64,000 nucleotides of DNA, taken from the NCBI GenBank assembly GCA_023634235.1, contig JAMKCF010000009.1, forward strand, positions 4,092,001 to 4,156,000, written 5' to 3'. Below the pieces are notes generated by a model that was given only the letters and a program-made list of their open reading frames with translations, did not search any database and was not told where the DNA came from. Numbering within the stretch: the stretch's first letter is position 1; each line of letters opens with the position of its first letter. Origin of the DNA: Pisaster brevispinus (Eukaryota; Echinodermata; Asteroidea; Forcipulatida; Asteriidae). Shown here in pieces: positions 36,601-48,600 of the stretch. A program made the position numbers and the translations under genes.

Positions 36601-39600
36601 AGCAGACTGGCAAAAATTTCTTTCTGTATAGAGAGAAAAAAAAATCCTAAAGTCTCTACATGCTGTGAAGTACTGGCATGCTACGGTACATTTCGGTTAC
36701 CGTGCCACATCAGCATGTACCGGCGATTTGGATCAGTCAATTTTCGACAGAGACTGACGACAACGTTATCTGGCTGCCTTATAGTCCCAAAGCCCAGTCT
36801 CACATTGTGAGTCCGCTAATCAAATAAGTAGAGACACGTCAACCCGACACAAACCTGGCACGTAAACCTGACACGCGCTGGTCAACCTTGAGATGGTCAA
36901 TGGTCAGAGAGTGACAGCCCATGATGACAGCAACTACGCAAGGTCGTTTAGTGCAAATCAATTTAAAATCACATTAACATCCACTTCCTATGGACTGACA
37001 TACCACTGTATCCCTGAACCAACTGATGCATAGAGCATTTTTATGGTGCTTCACACTCCAGCAGTTGCCAACATTAATGTCCAGTAACTTTTGAGCACCC
37101 GCAAAAAGCCCTAATGGCGTTTTTAATCTGCAAATGTGGGGGAATTTCAGTTCTCTTTAATTCAATTAAGGCAAATTCTGATCTAAATTCACTAAAGCTT
37201 ACTGATTCTTTATGTCTGTTGGGTTGACATAATGTGGAAAACACTTGTATCGTGACACTATCCTCAAATCTGAAATGTTTGATTTGATTAAGAAAAAAAA
37301 AATCAATCAGCAGTTTTCTTATCCTTCTTGTCAGATGGAATGTAATCTAATTATCCACAGGAAATGATTGGAAATTATTGTTTGATAATGTTTAAACAGG
37401 GGAGATGGTGAGAATGTCTCCAAGGCAGGGTAGAAAATATAACAAAATTAATATTGAAGTAAGCAATAATTTTAAACCACAACAATACTTTGACAACGAC
37501 TTTGCTACTACTTAAAGCATGGGTAAAACGATTGGAAATCGTCAAAGACCGGTATCCACACTTTATCCCTAACCATGCTAAATGCAACAATATGCACCAA
37601 ATGGTAATAGTTGTTGTGATTTGTTGCATTTGGCAGTCAACTCAGATGTCATTTTTGGACTGAATTTGTTGCATTCAGCAGTGAAGTGACTTCATATAGG
37701 TTTGGGTGCTTCTATTGTATCTGAACAACTTATAATGGGTATTTCAAAATATTTTTTATGGAAAAAGTATTGAGAAGTATGATGTAATATTAGGTAAGAA
37801 TCATAATTCAAATCATATTCAAAAGACTGTATAATAACAGTTAAACATTACACTTATGTGCATACTGTTGCATTTAGCAGGGCAAACACCCTTGCTCAGT
37901 CCTTTCCCAAACAGCATGCCTGCACAATGCAACAATATCCCTTGTTGCATTTTGTTGCATTTGGCATGGTTCTCATTTCAACTGTGTTGCATTCTGTTGT
38001 ATTTGGCAGGCTTTCTAGAGAGACCCTAATGGGGGTTAGGGTTAAGTGATCCAACATATACATGAAATAACAAACCTGTGAAAGTTTTAATCTCAATTAG
38101 TCATCGAAGTCACCAGAAAATAGTAAAACAAAAAACGTTCATGTTTCACTGTTTCAAACATTGCGTTTTTTACTAATTTTTTTACTGTTTTTTCAAAAGC
38201 TATATAGCATTTCAGGCTAAAATATTTCAAGGGAAGTTTTCCACCATGACCATTTTAATACCATATAAATTTTGTGCAGATCTGTGAACATTTATGTTTT
38301 TTCAATCTTACCAATTACACCCTTTAATGGCTACATGGTTATTTCTAGACAACTGTCGTCAGTCCAAGTTGAAAACCAATGAGTTTTTTGTGAATTCTTT
38401 GTAGTAAGAGTACTTGGGTGGGGGATTTGAACCTACAACTTCCGGATTATTATCATTATTAACATAATTTTAATAATATTATTATCACAGTTATTATTTC
38501 CTAATGTTGGTACAGCCCCTTTCCTTAACAAAAGCCCTTCCCACTCAATACAGGTCTTATGACCTTGAAGTTATATTCAGACATGTAACTTTGTAATGCA
38601 AAAACACACACACACACACACACCCACACCCACAAACCAAACAAAACAAAAAAACAAGGAAAATTATTAAACACACTTAACTTTGTACAGTGCTTTTCAT
38701 TTGTTGCCCCTCTCAATATTTGACAAAAAGAATGAAGGGGGGAGGGAGAAAACAAAAGAGATCCTCACACCCATTCTGAAGAAGAAAGACCAACCAGAAA
38801 CATGAACTTATTTCACTCTGGCCCACACAATCCAAGTACCACTAATACTAGAAAGTCTGACCATAACCTACTTATCGACCAACCACAAATTGGGCGTGTA
38901 GTTGTGACAGTAAACTGGGCAAATAATCTGAGTCACTCAATTACTACATTCTTGTCAGAGAAGAATGGAAGAACTCTCCTAAAATAAGAACTCTGAATAT
39001 CCTCAAGTCCACATTGACCCATCCGAGGGGGAAATGTTCAAATCCTTCTGATTTCCTTCATCAGAGCTCATGAATAATTTCAGTTTACTTCTTAATCCAG
39101 GACGTTGAATGCTTAGCCCTTATTCTGCGAATGCCATTGTAACACTGAGGAAGGATGTGGAGTTAGTTCTGGACTGGAGTGACCTTTTAGGGTTTGGGAG
39201 GGGGCTGGGGTTGGTAATTGGACGCTGCTTGACTCGTTAATCTGTCTTATCCTATTAACTTGTTCATCAATACCGTCATGCAGCTAAGCACTTTCACCAT
39301 TTGTCATTTGTCATTTATTGTTATTATTTGGTTTGTAATTTGATTGAGGCATAAGCCCTCTCACATCTTAAAATCATTGAGACAAAGGACCAACTTCATA
39401 AAGCTGTTAGGCAGAAAGTGCTTTTTGCTAAGCAAATATGTTAGCAGAAAAACCAGTAACAAACAATATGTATTGCGTGGTATCTCTACTGGTAATTGTT
39501 TCTGCTAAGCAAGGTGTTTCTGTGCTAAGTAGTTTTAGCTTAGCTTAGCAGCTTTAGGAAATTTGCCCAAGACTCGCTAGTTATATTAAGGACGAACCAA

Positions 39601-42600
39601 TTGTCACATTATTACTTAGCTTCTGCCTCGTGATTGGTTTTTAGTGCATCACATGATATGTCTTATTCTCACAAGAAAGCCGCTGAAGCACGCGCCAAAA
39701 CACTATACCCATAGCAACCAATGTACTATACCAGTAGCAACAGTAACTTCTTGTCACCTAGACGTCTATACACTATGGGGTCTAATAAAACAAATAGTAA
39801 CTGCTTTTGCTCATGCTATAGTTGAAACTAAGACTCCCTCCATGATCCCGGACCATTCTATTTTCCCCCAGCTTCGCCTCGGGAAAATGGAACGCTCCGT
39901 GGGTCACCTTGGGAGTCGTAGTTTTAACCGCAGCACTTGAAGCAGTCAATATTTGTATACTAAACTCATATCAATACTCAACAACATGGCCTCAAACCTA
40001 ATAATTGCCTCAAATCAACAACAGACAAAAATATATTTACAGACTACAGCAAAAGTTATTGTTTGGTTTGTTTGGGGTTTTTTTTTGCCAAACAAATTTC
40101 TTGGAATGATTATGATTTCAATGGACGCAGCTTAAAATTAAACAAATTTAAGTTTGAAACTAAAAAAACAAAACAGGAAAGACAAATGCGACAATGATCT
40201 TTAAGTGGTTTCCATCAAATATAGATACAAGAATTAACATTTCAAAATATGCAATTGCTCTCCAGCAATAAAATGTTTCCTCATCTTCTTCTTTTGTATT
40301 AAACAACGTAACGCTGCTATGCACTGCTAATCAAATTCAACATCATTGTTCCCTTTTTACTTTGGATAATCTTATAGTTTTCAACATCAATTTTTTCGCA
40401 CATTTTTTGTAACACTGGTTTTGAACATTATTTAGATGCTTCAAAGCCTGGGTATGTATGTGTCACAGGTAAAATTACTTCTGGAGCACCAGACGGTCAT
40501 CATGAATGACTTTTCAGAAAAAAGAGTGTTGTACCCTCCATTTAACAGAGTCACATTACGCAGCCATTCTATTTTTGCCTGTTCAACTCAATGGCAATTT
40601 TTGAAACCACAGCTACAGCTTTCGCTCTGACTTAGGCACCATCTGCATGTTTTAAGTCAGTACCGAAAGTTTGCATTCAAAATTACTGACAGCCCAAGCT
40701 GGAGTCTTAAGACAGATCCTCCTAATTGAGCCCGTATCCAATCATTCATGGGGAGACACATGCTGCACCACGCCTATGGAACAAATTGCCAGCACAAGTA
40801 AAAACATCTGTTTCTTTAACTCTATTTAAAAAAAACTAAAGACTCATCTTTTCAATCAAGTATTTGAGTAAATGATTTGTTAGTTTATTTTACCTGTATT
40901 TTAATTTGCAGTTCTTAACTACATGTATTGTATTCTGGAATTCTTTTAAGCTAGGCCTATGTTTCATTTTGACTATTGTACATGTATATGTTATTGCTTG
41001 TATTAGCTTGTATTAGCTTGTACTAGCGCCATGAGCACTTTTGTGGATTTGTGTGCTTTATAAGTTTATTATTATTATTAAGCCGGAGCCTAAGCCAGAG
41101 CCTCAGCCAGAGCCTAAGCCAGAGCCTCACCCGGAACCTCAGCCGGAGCCTCAGCCGGAGCCTCAGCCGGAGCCTCAGCCAGAGCCTCAGCCAGAGCCTC
41201 AGCCGGAGCCTAAGTCAGAGCCTCAGCCAGAGCCTCAGCCAGAGCCTCAAACAGAGCCTCAGCCAGAGCCTCAGTCAGAGCCTCAGCCAGAGCCTCAGCC
41301 AGAGCCTCAGCCAGAGCCTCAGCCAGAGCCTCAGCCAGAGCCTAAGTCAGAGCCTCAGCCAGAGCCTCAGCCAGAGCCTCAGCCAGAGCCTAAGTCAGAG
41401 CCTCAGCCAGAGCCTCAGCCAGAGCCTCAGCCAGAACCTCAGCCAGAGCCTCAGCCAGAGCCTCAGCCAGAGCCTCAGCCAGAGCCTAAGTCAGAGCCTA
41501 AGTCAGAGCCTCAGCTGGAGCCTAAGCAGAAACCGTGGGTTCAAAAAGGGCCATTATAACCAGACTGAAGATGGAAGAAAGAAGTCTGGTTCTTTCTCAA
41601 GTAATAACAGTCATAACTGCTGCTGCATACAGGGAACATAACAATGCAACAGCGTTCCAATGGACTCTTGACTCACCTGTTCAGAAGTCTTGAATAGTTG
41701 GCCCTCTGCCGGGATCTGAGCTCCATAGCAACATACTGTTGATATCGTTGAGTTGCCATGGTGACTACATTAGCACAAGTTGCCTCACACTGAACTGTGA
41801 TGCGTCTGAGCAGTGATGTCACTTCTAATTCCTTGCGAAGTCTATGATAAGTCATTAAACAGTGTTAGTAAACAGTAATAATAACAATAAAAATATTTAT
41901 AGAAGGCCTTACACGAGGGCCTAAAAGCACTTTACAATCAAAAATCAATAAAAAGCAAGAAAGAAGTAATAAAACAAAGCCAAGCAAAGCAAGAAAAAAG
42001 GATATAAACAAACCCACAACAATAGAAAGTACATTCTAGATTAAAATTTAGGTTAAAATAGTCCACCGGTGGGATTTGAACCCATAATCTACTGCTGTTT
42101 AAGAGTAGGTGTGTTAACTAATAGACCAGCAATATTGCCATATTTTCTGAATTTAAGGAATTCAGTCACCTGAATAGAGTTTCTGCACAGGAGTTACAGA
42201 TGCATTCAACAAGTGGTGTTAGGTCAGAGAAAGGCATCAATGTACTGAAAACACAAAATGGAGAATCATTTACAACAAATTAGGATTTGAGGCTGAATGC
42301 TACTTAATTCTTGATCTTATACTTTGTACGAATCTCTTTCAATTGGTGACTCGAAAAAAACATACAGGACATAATTTCATAGAGCTGCCTAAATGTATTA
42401 TACAGGATTGGTAAGGATAAAAACATCATTGTTTGAATTTAGTCTGAAAGCTTACCAACTACGAAGTTCATACTAGAACCATTTTTTTTTCAGTGAAGTA
42501 TTTCCCTTTGAAATGAATTCTTATTTGCAAAACTGTATAGGAAATCCTAACCAAACGCAACAGCTGATTTGGTTGTTACAACCAAAATTAAGTGCAATGT

Positions 42601-45600
42601 GTTTACATGCTGAAAAATATTCATAATTTTCCATTATTTTCTCCTGACTTACACAACGGATCAAGCCCAAATTTTCACAGGTTTGTTATTTCATGTGTAT
42701 GGTTGTTCACACAAAACACGAACACAGTCTGCAACTATTTTGTCAGCTCTCAAAATGCTGTGTTATACCTTAAAATTTCGTTTTAGCCTTCAAGAAAGAC
42801 TCTCCTAGGGTCGAAACGTCAAGCCACTAACTATTTGTTTGCATTTATACCATAGGTCCTTTTGGTTGGTAAGCATGTTGCAACAGCTAATACTATTTTT
42901 CACCTTTAAATTTCATAAGAACCAAAGGATTAATCAATGACTTGACTCAAGGAGTCGTCGTCCGTCTCACCTCTGTTCTGATACCATAAGCTGCTCGCCA
43001 TGATTCATTCGAAGTAAACTTCTCACCGCCTCTCCTCGTCGTCCATCACTGTCATCATCTCCTCCTGACCCCGCCTTAAATGATGTCATATCCTCATCGT
43101 CGGGTCGACTGAGGTCAACCCACTTGGACAGCGACTTGACGAGTGTAAGAATTTCCTCCTTGGCGAGGCATATTGGATGGAACAGAGGTGTGTAGACGGC
43201 AGCCATTGTGTTGATTCCACTGAGCAGAGGTACCTTAGAAAAAATACATAACATTGTGGTTTGGTTTAAGGTTTTTCCAATGGAAGTGCCCCTTGCAAAA
43301 CCCAAATGGCCTTGCCCTCTCAAAGATGAAATTCCAGGCCTACTGAAAGAGAGGGCAAGGCTGAACATTTGGACATTTTACGATAAAAAAACCAAATGCT
43401 GATCTAACTTTTCAAGAAGTCTATCATGTGTATGGTATGTTTTAGTAACCAACTAGTAACCCATAAATGAGATTTAAGAATTAGACCCCTGAGGTTGTAC
43501 AATAATGAATTTCAGCCTTTGGCTAGTAGTAGTTTATCGAAACCAAGACCATTTGACCATACTCATGAATGTGAACGCAGGACACAGTATGCAGATAGCA
43601 TTATCATCATCAATTGTCACAGTCAACAACTTGCACTTGCGCCGGTCATGATGACAGATGCGCCACATGTCCCGTTCCATCTTCAGTGCCTTGAGTTCAT
43701 CGGCAGTCGCGGCACCCACTGTCCTCCATCAGTGTCTCGACCATAATTTTGGAAGAACACCCACAGTTCATCATCCTACAGGTTGGTTCCCAGATGATGG
43801 CTTGGCTGAAGGGACACTCTGGGTGTCAGGGACAGTGCGTGGCAAGCTGCAGCTGCCTTCCTGCTATCATTGGTCCTGACCAGGGTTTTTGAAGGGCGCC
43901 CACGGCTCACGCTCCCATGAGTTGGTTCCCAGATGATGCCTTGGCTGGCGGGCAACTCTGGGTGCAGCAGATGGTGGGCAACTTTGGGTGTCGCAGACGG
44001 CGTCCAACAAGTGGCAGCCTTCTTCTCAGAAACACATGATACCACATACCAGAGCGTCCTCTAGGTTCATTCTCAAAGCCTGTCTTTGCATCACAGGATA
44101 AATACACCCTCGCATGATCAGGTCTTGGTCAATGTCTAGACTCAAATGATAAGAGCCACAGTTCATGGCCCTGCTTACTGTGGAATTCTGTGCTTACAGC
44201 CTAGAAAAAACAGCCTAGAAAACTACATGCTTTACAGGGTGCCGAAAGTTCACAATTCTGCTGAGAACAGCACAATGAAACACGGCGCAGGTCTCTTACC
44301 TATGAAAAAATTAATTCCAAACTAAACCCAAACGTGTCCTTAACCACTTGAGGCCGGATGACGTCTTCTAAACACTTAGGCAATACGCATGACTTTTCAG
44401 TGGTTAAATACTTAAATATTTAAGTGGTTAAATAGGACAGTACTATGGCATAAGGTTAAAAAAGTATGTTTAGTTTTTCAAATCACTCAAACGAAAACAC
44501 AGAAACTTTAAAATATCTAAGTATGAGAAACTGACCTGGGTTAGTGTTTGATCAGTAGAATCCCTGAGGCAGAATGCAGTACATACTGCCATTACATGAA
44601 CAGCGGAGGATCTGATCATGGTGTGTAGGTCAAATTCCCCATGACTGATATGATCTCTCAGCCTCGGACCCTCTGGATGGACTAGAAGATCCAGTAGCAT
44701 TTCCTGTTTGTTAAAAAGACAACAATGAATGAAGAAGTTGCTTGAAATCTATTGCAAAGAAATGGTCAGGAAAATAATTGACAGGTATCTGCTGCACATT
44801 TCAGTTAAACATAATAATAAAAAGTAACTGGATTTATACAGCGCCAAATTACCAAAGGATGCAAGGCGCTCAACGGAGACAAAAGTAATGGTGCCACACG
44901 TTGCAGAACAGGTGAGTCTTGAGACCCTTTTTTACGGACAAAACAGTCTCAGCGTTTTTAATGGGGACAGGAAGACCGTTCCGTACGTGGGAGGCAGCAG
45001 TGGAAAAAAGTTCCGTCACCGTATTGTTTGCGTGACTTGTTCACATGATAACCAGGCTTGTGGGCCAGGGTTAAAGAGACGTAGGTTGTTATAGTGGTAG
45101 TTTTCATTTCCATGGATCCTGTCTAGTTCCCACCTAGAAACAGACCCTGACACGTTGACTTGGTTGGTTTTCAATCACTGAAATGTTTCCCAGCTTGAGT
45201 TTTCTTGTCTCATCTATACTGATGTAGATTTGTAAGGACCTTTGAGAACTTCCGAGGGTTCATAAACAGAAAGGGGAAAAAAAACCAACCTAAATCTAAG
45301 GGTCCCTTTCATCAATGCGATTATAAACCATTATATTTAGCAATGTCTGCAGACTGCAGACAAAGTTCAGGAACTTTCTGAACTTGTGGGCTAAAGTATA
45401 AACTATTCGACCACTGGTCAATAAAGGGAAAACAAATTGGTTTATTATTAGGCTCACCATGTATGACTCTCCTAAAGCTGGTATCAGTGCGTTGGCGGAT
45501 TCATCATGAGACAGGGTTGGACACAGCATCTGATGTTTGAACAACAAAAACAAACGTTCCACAGCAACTTCTTTGTATCTTTTCAAAGGAGACATTCCAA

Positions 45601-48600
45601 AAGAAGTTGATGAGGAAAAACATCCTGAATATTAAGCTAAACACAACACTGCTTTAAAAAACCACTGAAAGTTCATCCTGAAATAAGATAATGGACAGAG
45701 AATCCTTACCTCATCAAATGTTGTGAAGTAATCTGACTGTGAAAAAAGAAAAGAAAAATGATGTCTAAAAAATAGCAAACTCTTATTTCTAGCCATTTTA
45801 CCAACTCTAATATAACCAGCTCTAATAATTATATAAAAAGACAACGTACAAGCATTGAAGATGGGATGACCAATAGCAAAACCACAAAAGAGGCCAGCTA
45901 CAGGAAAAGTATATTGACCCCTTACATGTAGGTCGTACACGGCAACTTTTCCATGCTAACCGTTTTGGGAGTCAACAGGTAAGCGCGTAAACGCCGCATT
46001 GCCTAAAATTCGCACAACACACTGTGTAACACACTGGGACATTGACTCCCAAAATGACGGAACCAAGATTATTGTGATGAAGACGTCAGATGAATTGGAT
46101 CATTAGGTACACAAATTTAAACAAATAAAAATTAGGATCATGTATGACAGTCTTATACCTAGAAGAATCAATGACCTGCTCTTCTTGGGAAGAGGGTAAA
46201 ACATTCCAAACATAAAGGAAAATAAACGAAAACAGAATATTTAAGGGTGTTAGTGAGGGCAAATGCAATTTCAAAATATAATCTTCAGCATGGCAGGTGC
46301 AGACTTGAAGTCACAGTTCAGGTTCAATATCATACGTCTGATGACGACAATTTAGAACAAACTGATTTGTAACTGATTCTAATGATCGAATTTATCTCAC
46401 TCCTGATTCTTTTCAGGTTCAAATTTTCTTCCTAGGAGGAACAAGGCTTCACCAAACCATGTCCAATAGCTCATATGCATGTCCCAACGCACAGGATCGG
46501 CGCCCAAAGGATTCTGGGTATAATCCGAATCCAAGCAAAATCGGCCACCATCATGGAGCGCTGATTTTGAAGCAATGTGGTACACAACTACAAAACCTGG
46601 CATAGCTACATGTAAACTACAGAGTGGCGTCCATCTTGGCAGCTTGATTTATTTTTGTAACTGTGCTCGGTTTCCCAAGATGCATTGTGGTGTATTTTTA
46701 AGATGGTGCTTGTGCTTAAGGGCTATTTCCAAAAAACTCTCTGTATGCTGCTGACATAAATGGTAGTCTCTTATTTCTTCCATACTCACTTCTGCCGTTA
46801 GCATTCTCTCTGGGCAGTCATTGACCACTGCAAACAATCTCCTCAGACCATTCTCAAGTTGTGGAAGTAGAAGGGCATTGGTCATACCATATCTGTTAAC
46901 ATTTAAAAATTGCTGACAGTTTACCGAACAAAATTCTTTAAAACCAAATCATATAAAAAATTAAAAAAAATCACATCTATCAAAAATGTACTGAAGCTTG
47001 GAGAAACTTACTTTTCTTCTCTGAAGTAGTCCAAGGCAGCTTTACAGAAAGGTAACATCGATTTGTGAAAAAAGTTTGTAGTTGAAAACAACTCCCATAT
47101 TTTATCTAAATCCGCAGCACTGAAATCTGAAAAATCAACGACAAATAAAACAGCCAGTGACATCAATGAAATTGTTGACGTGCTCTTAGTGTGTGGGGAC
47201 ATTGACAGTGAAACGATCGACGTACATAACCAATGTTATTTTGGTTTTACCAAGTCCTGTGGTAAGAAAAATCACCTGCTACTTGGGTGGGATTCGAACC
47301 CACAAACCCTGCATTCTAGAGCAGGTGTCTTAACTGCCAGAAAAACCGAGCGTGCCTGGTGACGAGAGGTCAGCTAAAATCCTGCAATTATCAGTGGGTA
47401 CCTCAACAGTTTAATTGATGTGATGAAATAATAGAGGGTTGAAAGGGTCGAAATAAAAAAGAAATCTCCTCCTCACCTGGAAATCTTTGTGTAAATATTT
47501 CAGTTTGTGTTTGTGGCAATGTAAGAGGCGTCCGATGTGGTAGGCGACTAGGTGTTATTTGATGGTCAGTCAGTAAACTGCTCAGACTGGCTACAACCAG
47601 AAATAGAAAGGTACTATACCTGTGCAAAATTTTTTTAAAAAGGAACATTGAAAATCAAACAGCACTTTTGAAAATTACAACTTACAAGATTTAAAGGCAA
47701 GTGATGCATCAACTTTATACAATTAACAATCTCAACAAATGACGGTGTACAGTAATTACCTCAGAATTGGCCAACTTTGTTGCCCTCTTTACTTTGAGAT
47801 CCATACCAATTATGTGCTCTTAAAATGACAGGTTTTCCACACTAACTCTTTTAAAGTAATCATCATTCAATTCAAGTATATCAAAATCACAAGACAACAC
47901 ATTCTGGGACCAATAATAATCAACGGTGTAATGAGACAAAGTTTGCAATCATTTTAACTTCAACTGCATGAAAAAGGTAAAACACCTAGACTAACTTTCT
48001 CGGTACCACATGGCCTTATATCTTTGAGGTATTCCTGTCTGGATGTAGTTCCTTTTATTGTTACGCAAAGATCATTCAATTTCATCAAGTGTAAGTAGTT
48101 AAGTGACATTTGAAGCTTTGCAAGCTGTGGACCATTAAAAAAAACTATAACTAGGAAACTTGTGATTGTAATCATGTATAAAACTTTTTTGGGAGAAGTG
48201 TTGGCTCTCAGAAGACTCAGTGTGGACTCGCAGTTTCAAACACTACACTCTGCTCATCTTTAGCATTCTCCTGAAGACGAGCAGAGTATACTGCTTGAAG
48301 CGTCTAGACCACACCGGCTCTTTTCAGAGCCAACTCCTCTCCCCCCAAAAAGTTTTTAGACATGATTTTACTCACAAGTCTACTAGTTATAGTTTTTCGT
48401 GTAAGTAGTAGAAATTCAACTGAAGAATGGTGAAACTGTAGTCTTTAATAATGGAATAGAAACACTAAAACGAACCTGAGTGAGAAGAACCAAACCATAT
48501 GTGCACAGAAACATTATTGAATGTAAGACTTTTTTTTTTTTAAACCTAGTTTGATTTGATCTGGAAAAATGCACGAATTTGAATGAGTGTCATTGAAAAT

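Noticed and set aside
41041..41641. Proline/glutamate/glutamine-repeat or Ser-Leu-repeat protein gene
   Set aside because: Both frames come from the same 12-bp tandem repeat, lack splice or initiation context, and continue a known element terminus.
43266..43368. N-terminal extension of ERMARD exon 12
   Set aside because: It is an intronic copy of the CAGGCCTGGAATTTCA-ended element; a good acceptor at 43234-43235 bounds the exon.
45530..45595. Upstream extension of ERMARD exon 10 ([16 protein letters not shown])
   Set aside because: No acceptor there gives the phase required after exon 9, whereas the acceptor at 45530-45531 gives phase 0 and human-like length.
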